Below, one piece after another: positions 53,267 through 61,690 of a DNA stretch of 64,000 bases (position 1 is its first letter; each line of letters begins with the position of its first letter). Source of the DNA: Methylotenera_A sp963701715 (GTDB taxonomy: Bacteria; Pseudomonadota; Gammaproteobacteria; Burkholderiales; Methylophilaceae). The position numbers were made by a program, and so were the translations under genes. The stretch covers positions 68,323-132,322 of the forward strand of contig CAVPAX010000003.1 in assembly GCA_963701715.1 (NCBI GenBank), given 5' to 3'. The notes beneath the pieces were generated by a model. It had not been told where the DNA came from, searched no databases, and saw only the letters and a program-made list of their open reading frames with translations.

Positions 53267-55927
53267 ATGAAAATCATTCAGCATCATTGGCACACGCTAT
53301 CAGCAGACGAAGCTGCCCAGCTGCTTGAAACCAATCGCCAGGTTGGTTTAAACTCAGAACAAGTGGCTGAACGTATAGCATGCTATGGACCAAACGTCTT
53401 GCATGAAAAGCGCAGGCGCTCACCATGGCGCATGCTGCTCGATCAGTTCACCGATTTCATGATTATAGTGCTGATTGGGGCTGCAATTATTTCCGGCATC
53501 ATTGGCGATTTGCAAGACACAATCGCCATCATCGTAATCATCATCCTTAACGCAGTGATCGGATTTATTCAGGAGTATCGCGCGGAGCGTGCAATGGCAG
53601 CACTGAAACGCATGTCCGAAGTCAATGCGCAGGTATTGCGGGATGGTCAGGTGGCAACTGTCAATGCCTCTGAATTGGTTCCTGGGGATGTAGTGCTGCT
53701 GGAAGCAGGCAATGTAGTACCTGCAGACTTTCGCCTTATTGAAGCTGCGCAACTTAGGGTAGACGAATCAGCACTGACTGGTGAATCCGTTGCAGTGGAG
53801 AAACAAATCCATCCACTTTCCATTGTCGATATCCCTTTAGGCGATAAAACTTGTCTGGCATATAAAGGCACCATTGTTACTTCTGGGCGTGGATGCGGCT
53901 TGGTGGTAGCCACCGGCATGCATAGCGAACTAGGCAAGATTGCCACATTACTGAGTGATGATGACGAAACCAAAACCCCATTGCAAAAACGCCTGAAAGC
54001 TTTCGGTCAACGGTTGGCGCTGGCTGCGCTGGCGATTTGCCTACTGGTTTTTATCATTGGCATTATGCGTGGCGAGCCGCTATTGCTTATGTTCATGACG
54101 GCACTGAGTCTGGCAGTAGCAGCTATTCCGGAAGCACTGCCAGCCGTAGTGACAATTTCGCTGGCCTTGGGCGCACGTAAAATGGTCAAGCAGCACGCCT
54201 TGATTCGTCGTTTGCCTGCTGTAGAAACCCTGGGGTCAGTGACTTTTATCTGTTCCGATAAAACCGGCACACTCACCCAGAACAAAATGCACGTGACAGC
54301 CATTTACTCAGATGGTGAGCTTTGTAAAACATGGCAGGATGGGAAGAAAACAGAACCCTGGATAACCTTATTCCATGCTCTGGCGTTGAGTAACGATGCG
54401 CATCTTGATCGACACAGCAAAATACACGGCGAGCCTACCGAAGCGGCCTTGCTGCGTGCCGCGCAGGAAGCGGGATGGGATAAATCAGTACTAGAAGGTG
54501 AGATGTTGAGACTGAAAGAACTGCCATTCGACTCCGAACGCAAGCGCATGACCACGTTCCACAAAACGGAAATAGGCATCATTGCCTACACTAAAGGCTC
54601 ACCAGAGGCGCTGGTCTCGCAATGCACTCGCATCCTGACCTCAAGCGGCGAACAAACTATAGACCAGACGGCATTGTTGGAGGAAGTTGAAGCCATGGCC
54701 GCCGATGGGTTGCGCGTGCTAGCTTTTGCCTATCGGAATTGGTCTGTATTACCAGAAAGTGAACTGGCTGATGAATTAGAATGCGATCTAGTGCTTCTAG
54801 GGTTTGTAGGCCTGATTGACCCGCCTAGACATGAAGCAAAAGAAGCGGTTTCATTATGCAAATCTGCCGGTATTACACCGGTGATGATTACTGGTGATCA
54901 TCCTGCCACCGCACGCGCCATCGCCTACCAGCTTGGTATATTGGCAGATAGCGACGGCAGGGTGATGACTGGTGCTGAGCTGGAAAAGCTGGACCAACAG
55001 GCTTTCGAAGCAGAAGTTGAAGAGTTGCGGGTTTATGCCCGCGTTGATCCGATTCAGAAAATAAAAATCGTTCAGGCCTTGCAGGACAAGGGGGAAGTGG
55101 TAGCGATGACCGGCGATGGTGTTAATGATGCGCCCGCACTAAGAGCCGCAAATATTGGCGTAGCCATGGGCAAAGGTGGAACAGACGTAGCGCGCGAAGC
55201 AGCACATATGGTGCTGCTGGATGACAACTTCGCCACCATCGTGCATGCCGTGCGCTACGGCCGTCACCTTTATGACAATATTCGTAAATTTATTCGTTAT
55301 GTAGTGACAACCAATTCTGCAGAGGTTTTGACTATTTTTTTAGCACCTTTTCTAGGCCTGCCAATGCCTTTGCTGCCAATACATATATTATGGATTAACT
55401 TGGTCAGTGACGGCCTACCTGCACTGGCACTCACAGCCGAACCCGCCGAACCCGGTATAATGCGCCGCCCACCACGCGCACCGAAGGAAAGTCTGTTTTC
55501 GAACGGCGTATGGCAACATATGATTTGGGTTGGGCTGCTAATGGCGGGGCTTACTTTGTTCACACAGGCATGGGCATATCACTCCGGCTCAGCACATTGG
55601 CAGACTATGGCGTTTACGGTATTAACCTTAAGTCAACTTGGACATGTATTGGCGATTCGCTCAGAAAAAGAATCACTTTTTAGCATTGGATTTTTTTCCA
55701 ATATTCCAATGGCAGCAGCGGTAATCGCGACATTTATGCTGCAAATGGCAACTATCTATGTGCCTGCATTAAATCCCATCTTTAAAACTGAACCTCTTAG
55801 CATAGGTGAGCTTGCTTTTTGTCTTGCCTTATCTAGTATCGTGTTCATAGCTGTGGAAATCGAAAAATGGCTGGTGCGGCTTGGCTGGCTATATCAAAGT
55901 GATAAAGCCGTGAGAATTATGGGCTGA
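53267..55927 (+). CDS. P2-type Ca2+-transporting ATPase
   Basis: The 886-residue ATPase has a cation N-terminal domain, the actuator motif DESALTGESVAVEK (about 167-180), PEALP in TM4 (288-292), the phosphorylation site Asp331 in SDKTGTLTQNK, TGDGVNDAPALR and six C-terminal helices. Ca2+ ligands known from SERCA are present: Glu289 (PEALP), Glu in TTNSAEVL (TM5), and Asn and Asp in NLVSDGLPALAL (TM6, Thr replaced by Ser). This supports Ca2+ export from the cytoplasm, although related enzymes move Na+ or Mn2+. It is the intact paralog of the broken gene at 48957. Its 3' end overlaps a convergent radical SAM gene by 11 bp. Confidence 0.87.
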   Translation: MKIIQHHWHTLSADEAAQLLETNRQVGLNSEQVAERIACYGPNVLHEKRRRSPWRMLLDQFTDFMIIVLIGAAIISGIIGDLQDTIAIIVIIILNAVIGFIQEYRAERAMAALKRMSEVNAQVLRDGQVATVNASELVPGDVVLLEAGNVVPADFRLIEAAQLRVDESALTGESVAVEKQIHPLSIVDIPLGDKTCLAYKGTIVTSGRGCGLVVATGMHSELGKIATLLSDDDETKTPLQKRLKAFGQRLALAALAICLLVFIIGIMRGEPLLLMFMTALSLAVAAIPEALPAVVTISLALGARKMVKQHALIRRLPAVETLGSVTFICSDKTGTLTQNKMHVTAIYSDGELCKTWQDGKKTEPWITLFHALALSNDAHLDRHSKIHGEPTEAALLRAAQEAGWDKSVLEGEMLRLKELPFDSERKRMTTFHKTEIGIIAYTKGSPEALVSQCTRILTSSGEQTIDQTALLEEVEAMAADGLRVLAFAYRNWSVLPESELADELECDLVLLGFVGLIDPPRHEAKEAVSLCKSAGITPVMITGDHPATARAIAYQLGILADSDGRVMTGAELEKLDQQAFEAEVEELRVYARVDPIQKIKIVQALQDKGEVVAMTGDGVNDAPALRAANIGVAMGKGGTDVAREAAHMVLLDDNFATIVHAVRYGRHLYDNIRKFIRYVVTTNSAEVLTIFLAPFLGLPMPLLPIHILWINLVSDGLPALALTAEPAEPGIMRRPPRAPKESLFSNGVWQHMIWVGLLMAGLTLFTQAWAYHSGSAHWQTMAFTVLTLSQLGHVLAIRSEKESLFSIGFFSNIPMAAAVIATFMLQMATIYVPALNPIFKTEPLSIGELAFCLALSSIVFIAVEIEKWLVRLGWLYQSDKAVRIMG

Positions 55928-56765
55928 CATGCACTATTAAACCAAGCCCGCGTATGCGTTGTGCCAGCTTTTCTAACCACTCGGCAGGCAGGCGACTAAG
56001 CCTTTTTGATTCTGCCTGCATAGATGGCCGTGCGATGCCATACAAATGCACACCCTGGATAAATTCTTTAACCTGATCGATCAGCGCTAAATAAGCTTCA
56101 ATTTCGCTGTCTTCCGGCGGCTGGCCATCAAGTGCAAACATACAGGTCTGAATAAAAGTCGGGCAGTTTTCTGCGCAACTGCGCAATCTCTTTATATGGC
56201 TTTGTGGACTAAGGTTGACATCGTTTATGCGCGCAATGCCTTCTTTGGTACCCGCATCCAATTTGAACCAGACCTCTCCATTGCAGCGCGCCAGATAGCT
56301 AATGCTGTCAAGAATGGGCTGCTTATCCATCAAACTGCCATTAGTGATTAAACGAATTTTTATCTTGCCTAGCAGATCGAAATCTTTTAAAACTTTTTCA
56401 ACCAATACTAGTACTTGCGGAAATTCTTTTGCACTTGTGGGTTCCCCATTTCCTGAAAACGCGATGTCCTTTAGCTGACGGTCAGTCTTGCTAACATGGC
56501 GTTGCATAAAATCACCATGCAGTACATCTGTCAGAAAAGATCTTAGCTCTTGTTCCAAGATATCGAGTTCAATGGGCGGTGGGGTGCCACGACTGAGATT
56601 CGGTACGCTGCAATAAATACAACGCCAGTTACAGGCATTGTTGGTGTTAAGATTGATACCAATTGAAACGCCCCCGGCACGTCTCGAAACAACGGGGTAA
56701 ACATAGCGTAAGCCGCTTATATCACGGTTGTGATTGGTTACTGTAAGATAATTCTGCAAAGTCAT
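55917..56765 (-). CDS. Radical SAM protein of unknown substrate
   Basis: The 282-residue protein has the cluster motif Cys45-x3-Cys49-x2-Cys52 (NACNWRCIYCSVPN), a GNGEPT motif in AFSGNGEPTSAKEFPQV, and LITNGSL, typical of radical SAM enzymes that bind SAM and a [4Fe-4S] cluster. No SPASM domain or extra Cys cluster is seen. I do not recognise the substrate. It precedes fnr on the opposite side of an 80-bp gap, both on the minus strand, with fnr upstream, so they may be co-transcribed as fnr-radical SAM. Confidence 0.8.
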   Translation of the reverse strand: MTLQNYLTVTNHNRDISGLRYVYPVVSRRAGGVSIGINLNTNNACNWRCIYCSVPNLSRGTPPPIELDILEQELRSFLTDVLHGDFMQRHVSKTDRQLKDIAFSGNGEPTSAKEFPQVLVLVEKVLKDFDLLGKIKIRLITNGSLMDKQPILDSISYLARCNGEVWFKLDAGTKEGIARINDVNLSPQSHIKRLRSCAENCPTFIQTCMFALDGQPPEDSEIEAYLALIDQVKEFIQGVHLYGIARPSMQAESKRLSRLPAEWLEKLAQRIRGLGLIVHVSP

Positions 56766-56845
56766 ACTATGTGAATTTGATATTTCAAATGCAACTGCTT
56801 AAAAAGAAGCCGTGCTTGACAATATAGCTCTAAATAACAAAAGCA

Positions 56846-57562
56846 TTAAAAAGCTTGAGCATTAAAGATTTTTTTCAGCGCTTCCGGATCAAGTATGCGC
56901 ACATAACGCTGTTTGACTTCGATAATGCCATCTTCACTAAACTTTGAAAAAGTACGACTTACTGTTTCGAGTTTTAAACCGAGATAACTGCCAATTTCTT
57001 CACGCGTCATTCTTAATGTGAGCTCGGTTTGTGAGTAACCACGGGCATGCAGACGCTGCACCAGATTCAAAAGAAAGGCTGCCACCCTTTCTTCAGCGCG
57101 CATATTGCCTAATAACATCATTACGCCATTTTCGCGCACAATCTCACGGCTCATGATTTTATGAACATGACGTTGCAACACTGGAAATTCACGGGAGAGG
57201 TCTTCTATGCTGGCAAATGGCAACATACATACTTCAGCATCTTCAAGTGCTACAGCATTACAGTTATGGCGGTCTGTCACAATGCCATCTAACCCCATAA
57301 TTTCGCCTGCCATTTGGAAGCCGGTCACTTGTTCACGGCCATCTTCACTCGAAATGCAGGTTTTAAAAAATCCTGTACGAATGGCATATAGTGACGTGAA
57401 TGTATCACCACTACTAAATAACAATTCACCTTGTTTAACCTTGCGGCGTTTTTCAACCACTTCATCAAGCTTATTTATTTCGTCAGAATTTAAACCAACA
57501 GGCAGGCAAATCTCTCGCATATTACAGTTTGAGCAAGCGACTTTAAAGGTTTCAGAGTTCAT
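56846..57562 (-). CDS. fnr: FNR/ANR-type oxygen-sensing regulator
   Basis: Crp/Fnr-family activator whose [4Fe-4S] cluster is destroyed by O2. The 238-residue product has N-terminal Cys10-x2-Cys13-x5-Cys19 and a fourth Cys at 112 (DAEVCML), the FNR cluster ligands. The effector-like beta domain is at about 30-130 and the helix-turn-helix is MTREEIGSYLGLKLETVSRTF (split over about 185-205), with the ExxSR-type recognition helix (LETVSRTFS) that reads TTGAT half-sites. It diverges from hemN. The shared 203-bp region has a FNR box, so both genes may be under its control. Confidence 0.93.
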   Translation of the reverse strand: MNSETFKVACSNCNMREICLPVGLNSDEINKLDEVVEKRRKVKQGELLFSSGDTFTSLYAIRTGFFKTCISSEDGREQVTGFQMAGEIMGLDGIVTDRHNCNAVALEDAEVCMLPFASIEDLSREFPVLQRHVHKIMSREIVRENGVMMLLGNMRAEERVAAFLLNLVQRLHARGYSQTELTLRMTREEIGSYLGLKLETVSRTFSKFSEDGIIEVKQRYVRILDPEALKKIFNAQAF

Positions 57563-57698
57563 ATTTTGCTAGGAAATAACATCAATAGATTAAGCATACC
57601 GCTTTCCGGCTTTTATTCATAGATGTGGCGTCAGACATTTTTATTCAAGTATCGATCATATTCCGAAACCTCCTATAAAAATTGAGGGTTATTATCGT

Positions 57699-57712
57699 TT
57701 GACCTATATCAA
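57699..57712. promoter_or_regulatory. FNR box between fnr and hemN
   Basis: TTGAC-CTAT-ATCAA matches nine of ten consensus positions. Its centre lies 41.5 bp from a predicted plus-strand start near 57747, with CAAAGT (57735-57740) at the -10 position, which fits class II activation of hemN. For fnr it lies 137-150 bp upstream of the start codon and could serve autoregulation. Confidence 0.7.
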
Positions 57713-57765
57713 AGAATTTTACCTATAAAGCTGGCAAAGTCCTATCCTAGTTGAGGAATAAGATA

Positions 57766-59193
57766 ATGATAGCAAATACTGCAGCAGTAAAACCAAGTGT
57801 GAATTCTAGCAGTATAACTCCGTCTATCACACCTGAAATGTTGCAAAAATACGATGTTTCAGGTCCCCGCTATACTTCGTACCCTACGGCAGATCGCTTT
57901 GTAGAAGCTTTTGCAGAAAATGAATATAAACAAGCGCTAGAGCAGAGGCGAGTAGGCAGTATGGCGTTGCCGTTGTCAATTTATGTGCATATCCCATTTT
58001 GTGAATCCCTTTGTTTTTACTGCGCATGCAACAAGATCGTTACTAAGCATCATGAGCGCAGCACAGAATATCTGCGCTATCTAAGACGGGAAATAGAATT
58101 ACATGTCGAGCATATAGGTGAAGGGCAAGCGATTTCACAATTGCATTTAGGTGGCGGCTCACCCACTTTTTTTAGCGATGATGAACTCACGGAACTTATG
58201 GCGATGTTGAAGGATAGTTTCGAGTTGCCAAAAGGTGGTGAGTATTCGATTGAGGTAGATCCAAGAACCGTGGATGAAAAGCGCCTGAAGCATTTGGCAA
58301 GCCTAGGATTTAATCGTCTGAGTTTTGGGGTGCAGGATTTTGACCCGGATGTTCAAAAGGCAGTACATCGTATTCAGCCTGCTGAACAAGTATTCTCTCT
58401 AATGGAGGCTGCACGCCGCCTTGGTTTTGATTCGGTAAATGTCGATTTAATCTACGGCTTGCCAATGCAAACCTCTAAATCCTTTGCCCGCACAATAGCG
58501 CAAGTTGTCGAACTTAAGCCAGATAGGATTGCGCTCTACGCTTATGCACACTTGCCTGAGCGGTTCAAACCGCAACGCCGCATCAATGCCTATGAATTAC
58601 CTGCTGCTTCCGCTAAAGTTTCTATGTTGTCTGATGCTATTTCTACCTTTATGGATGCTGGCTATGTGTATGTCGGGATGGATCACTTTGCGCTACCCGA
58701 TGACTCGCTGGCAATCGCCAAGCGGCAGGGCAGGCTGCATCGTAACTTTCAAGGTTACAGCACGCAGCCAGATTGTGATTTGATCGGCCTAGGTGTTTCT
58801 TCTATAGGCCGTATTGGTGCTACGTATAGTCAAAATGCTAAAACACTGGAAGAATATTACGATTACTTAAATCAAGGTCGCTTCCCTGTAGTGCGTGGCC
58901 TAGCATTATCACGAGACGATTTAGTGCGTCGCGCCGTGATTATGGCATTGATGTGTCAAGGTAGGTTACAATATGAGTCCATTGAACTTGCCCATATGAT
59001 TGATTTTAGAAGTTACTTTGCGACTGAATTGCAAGCGATTAAAGAATTGGAAAACACGGGTATGGTAGAACTTGAGAACGGCGCAATACAAGTCACTGAC
59101 ACTGGTTGGTTTTTTGTGCGTGCCGTTGCCATGCTTTTTGATCGCTATCTGCAAACCGATCGTAATCGAGCGCGCTTTTCTAAAATCATTTAA
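57766..59193 (+). CDS. hemN: Oxygen-independent coproporphyrinogen III oxidase
   Basis: Radical SAM enzyme that makes protoporphyrinogen IX for heme without O2. The 475-residue product has YTSYPTADRF, the cluster motif IPFCESLCFYCACNK (Cys-x3-Cys-x2-Cys), LHLGGGSPTFF, SFGVQDFDPDVQKAV and DHFALPDDSL. ATG 57766 was chosen because AGGAA (57754-57758) lies 7 nt ahead. A TTG at 57751 also opens the frame but lies in that site. Anaerobic use is supported by the FNR box upstream. It provides heme that the cco oxidase needs at low O2. Confidence 0.95.
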   Translation: MIANTAAVKPSVNSSSITPSITPEMLQKYDVSGPRYTSYPTADRFVEAFAENEYKQALEQRRVGSMALPLSIYVHIPFCESLCFYCACNKIVTKHHERSTEYLRYLRREIELHVEHIGEGQAISQLHLGGGSPTFFSDDELTELMAMLKDSFELPKGGEYSIEVDPRTVDEKRLKHLASLGFNRLSFGVQDFDPDVQKAVHRIQPAEQVFSLMEAARRLGFDSVNVDLIYGLPMQTSKSFARTIAQVVELKPDRIALYAYAHLPERFKPQRRINAYELPAASAKVSMLSDAISTFMDAGYVYVGMDHFALPDDSLAIAKRQGRLHRNFQGYSTQPDCDLIGLGVSSIGRIGATYSQNAKTLEEYYDYLNQGRFPVVRGLALSRDDLVRRAVIMALMCQGRLQYESIELAHMIDFRSYFATELQAIKELENTGMVELENGAIQVTDTGWFFVRAVAMLFDRYLQTDRNRARFSKII

Positions 59194-59202
59194 ACCCCCA
59201 TT

Positions 59203-59871
59203 ATGCAGTCATCGCTTGCATTCACCACATTTTTGATGGGGCTTGCCGGCGGACCGCATTGCATAGCAATGTGTGGTGCTGCCTGTGCCAGCATTCAAAG
59301 CGGGCAGGGTGGCAACTATAATTTATGGAAATTTCAAACAGGTCGCCTTTTAGGTTATGCTAGTCTTGGGGCGATAGCTGCAGCTTCAGTTAAAAGTTTG
59401 GCCTGGTTCACCAGTCAAACTCTGGTCTTGCATCCTTTATGGACATTTTTTCACGTATTAGTCCTGTGTTGGGGCTTGATGTTGCTAACCTATGCCCGTC
59501 AGCCTGTTTGGGCAGATAACTTGGGACGCAACATTTGGTCGCATATACGTCAGTTATCTAATTTGCCAGGCGGCATGGTGATGACTGGCATGCTATGGGC
59601 TCTGATGCCTTGCGGTCTGCTTTATTCAGCGTTATTAGTGGCATCCTTAAGTGCGGACGTGCTCAATGGAGCTTTAAATATGGCTACATTTGCAATTGGC
59701 ACAAGCATTTCGTTATTCATCGGCCCTTGGCTTTGGCTTAAACTTAAAAATGGCGTTAAATGGATTAACGATGCTGCAAGCATGCGATTGGCAGGGGGGT
59801 TGCTGGCTGCTGTAGCAGGCTGGGCCATCTGGATGGATCTAGTGCATCAGGTAAAGGTCTGGTGCAACTAA
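59203..59871 (+). CDS. DsbD_2/TauE-SafE-like membrane protein
   Basis: The 222-residue membrane protein has six hydrophobic helices and an N-terminal GLAGGPHCIAMCGAACASI, and later MPCGLLYSALLVASLS. These Cys-containing motifs mark the DsbD_2 type of membrane domain. Such proteins are often near cbb3 oxidase genes and are linked to copper or cytochrome c maturation, which is an inference here. It starts 9 bp after hemN and would be co-transcribed with it. A run of six G occurs at about 59794-59799. Confidence 0.78.
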   Translation: MQSSLAFTTFLMGLAGGPHCIAMCGAACASIQSGQGGNYNLWKFQTGRLLGYASLGAIAAASVKSLAWFTSQTLVLHPLWTFFHVLVLCWGLMLLTYARQPVWADNLGRNIWSHIRQLSNLPGGMVMTGMLWALMPCGLLYSALLVASLSADVLNGALNMATFAIGTSISLFIGPWLWLKLKNGVKWINDAASMRLAGGLLAAVAGWAIWMDLVHQVKVWCN

Positions 59872-59880
59872 ACTGAACTA

Positions 59881-59915
59881 CAAAAAAAATACCCCCATCT
59901 ATAAGGATGGGGGTA
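59881..59915 (-). terminator. Rho-independent terminator of ompW
   Basis: TACCCCCATC (59890-59899) pairs with GATGGGGGTA (59906-59915) around a 6-nt loop. On the minus strand a T-run follows (complement of 59882-59889). It fits termination of the ompW transcript and lies between convergent genes. Confidence 0.85.
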
Positions 59916-59957
59916 AAGGGTCTGGACTGATTAAATCCAGCTACTGAAAAACCTTGA

Positions 59958-60655
59958 TTAGAACTTTTTGCCGATACCGATACCAACTACCCATGGGTCG
60001 ATATCAAGCTCATCAATTTTACCAATACCTTTGAATTTAACATCGGTATCAATCCATAATTTCTTAACGTCTGCATTAATCAACCAGCCATCTTTTAAGT
60101 TAATGTCAAAGCCAGCCTGTAATGCAGGCCCAAAGCTGTCACGCTCAATACGAATAGGAAGGTTAGCAGGGTCAAATCTCAAACCATTATCCATAAAGAT
60201 CGTGTAATTAATACCTGCACCTACATATGGATCAAATGTTTGATCTGGCATAAAGTGCCATTGCGCAGTCAGAGTAGGCGGCAACAAATTTACCTCGCCT
60301 AATGCATATTTGCCTGCATATGCTTGCCCAACATCACCATTCTTATGAATATTAACATCATGTTTAGTACCAAGCGCAAGAATCAACTCTAATGCGATGT
60401 TCTTGGTAACATAGTAAGAAATATCTAACTCAGGAATAGTATTGCTACTCAACCTCTAGCTCAGCGCCTGAATTTAGAACTGAATTAGGAACTCCGACCT
60501 AGTAAATTATTAGTCATTTTACCTAATTTACTATCTTCACTAGGATTAATATTGACAGCACGCAAACGCACTACAATATCTCCAGCTTCTGCAAATGCTG
60601 CAACTGGTGCAAACACCGCTGCCGCAACCGCTACTGCTAACATCGTTTTCTTCAT
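59958..60655 (-). pseudogene. ompW: Outer membrane protein OmpW, disrupted by two frameshifts
   Basis: From ATG 60655 the minus strand reads MKKTMLAVAVAAAVFAPVAA, a signal peptide, then FAEAGDIVVRLRAVNINPSEDSK, and stops after LLGRSS near 60490. A second frame carries PNSVLNSGAELEVE and a stop. The third frame from about 60452 reads SSNTIPELDISYYVTKN to the C-terminal FKGIGKIDELDIDPWVVGIGIGKKF, ending in Phe as outer-membrane barrels do. Together they spell one OmpW of about 230 residues. The second break is explained by one extra base near 60450. A good ribosome binding site (GGGAG), an FNR box and a terminator are all intact. The gene is either freshly inactivated or misread. Confidence 0.8.
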
Positions 60656-60729
60656 CACTAAACTCCCTTTAAATATTTAACAACAATTAACTTATGACTG
60701 AACTCTACTTATCCTAAGTGTTATCGTAT

Positions 60730-60743
60730 TTGATTTGCATCAA
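60730..60743 (-). promoter_or_regulatory. Perfect FNR box upstream of ompW
   Basis: TTGAT-TTGC-ATCAA matches all ten consensus positions. On the minus strand TAGAGT (complement of 60702-60707) sits at the -10 position expected for a start near 60695, 41.5 bp from the box centre. ompW is a known FNR-controlled gene in enterobacteria. Confidence 0.75.
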
Positions 60744-60921
60744 ATAGATTACGGTATTGTCAGAATTAAGCATAAAAAATCGACTCAAGATGTTTTTTAT
60801 GTTGTATTTTTGTCATATTTGCTGGATGGATTATTGATTTATACTCTCACAAGCTAATGTGGCGAGTAATGTTCAGCTGTATTAGTATTCACTTAATGAC
60901 CGCTAACTTTAATTAGATGAA

Positions 60922-61680
60922 TTGATTTTGCATAACACACTACGTATCGCCACATTTAACACCCACAAGGGTTTTACACATTTTAATGCCCGTTTTGCCT
61001 TGCAAAGCCAACGAGAGCTGTTACGAAAACTTCATGCCGATGTCATTTTTTTGCAGGAAGTACAGGATGTGCATTCCAAACATGATAAACGCTTTGAGGC
61101 ATGGTCTACATCGGGACAAGTAGAATATCTGGCGGACACTGTCTGGCCTGATTATGCTTATGGAAAAAATTCAGTATATCCTGCTGGTCATCATGGCAAT
61201 GCTTTGCTTTCAAAATTTCCAATTATTAGAACTGCCAATCAAGATATTTCTGCGCATACTTTGGAGCAGCGCGGCATGTTGCATTGTGAAATCAATATCC
61301 CCAATTGGGATGTACCATTACACGCTATCTGTGTGCACCTTGGCTTGTTCGCACATTGGCGCCGACAGCAATTAATAGACGTTGCTGAGTATATTGAACA
61401 ATACGTGCCACATAACGCACCATTGATTATTGCGGGTGATTTTAATGACTGGAGCACCCGGTCTGCACGTGCTTTTGCCGCACGCCTACATATGCGCGAA
61501 GTGTTCGAACATTATATAGGCAAAGCTGCGCGGAGCTTTCCTTCTTGGTTGCCAGTGTTGAGACTGGATCGTATTTATGTGCGTGGATTTCAAGTCAAAC
61601 ATGCTGAAGTACACTCGGGAGCGCATTTCGTTAAAGTCTCTGACCATGCGATACTTACGGCAACGTTATCCAGAATATAA
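60922..61680 (+). CDS. Endonuclease/exonuclease/phosphatase-fold protein (YbhP-like)
   Basis: The 252-residue protein has the EEP-fold motifs RIATFNTHKGF, VIFLQEVQDV, IIAGDFNDWS and the C-terminal SDHAILTATL. This fold includes nucleases and phospholipid or inositol phosphatases. In E. coli ybhP lies directly upstream of clsB, and the same order is seen here. A role with the cardiolipin synthase is possible but not proven. The start is TTG 60922 (a second TTG lies at 60928), with no clear ribosome binding site, so the exact start is uncertain. Confidence 0.8.
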   Translation: MILHNTLRIATFNTHKGFTHFNARFALQSQRELLRKLHADVIFLQEVQDVHSKHDKRFEAWSTSGQVEYLADTVWPDYAYGKNSVYPAGHHGNALLSKFPIIRTANQDISAHTLEQRGMLHCEINIPNWDVPLHAICVHLGLFAHWRRQQLIDVAEYIEQYVPHNAPLIIAGDFNDWSTRSARAFAARLHMREVFEHYIGKAARSFPSWLPVLRLDRIYVRGFQVKHAEVHSGAHFVKVSDHAILTATLSRI

Positions 61681-61690
61681 CGTATTCTTT

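Noticed and set aside
48957..55927. Composite transposon or genomic island explanation for the duplicated P-ATPases
   Set aside because: No transposase, integrase, tRNA, terminal inverted repeats or direct flanking repeats were seen, so a simple tandem duplication is enough.
61577..61690. Upstream extension of the clsB frame into the preceding gene
   Set aside because: The extra 38 residues overlap the EEP gene in another frame and show no similarity to ClsB N-termini.
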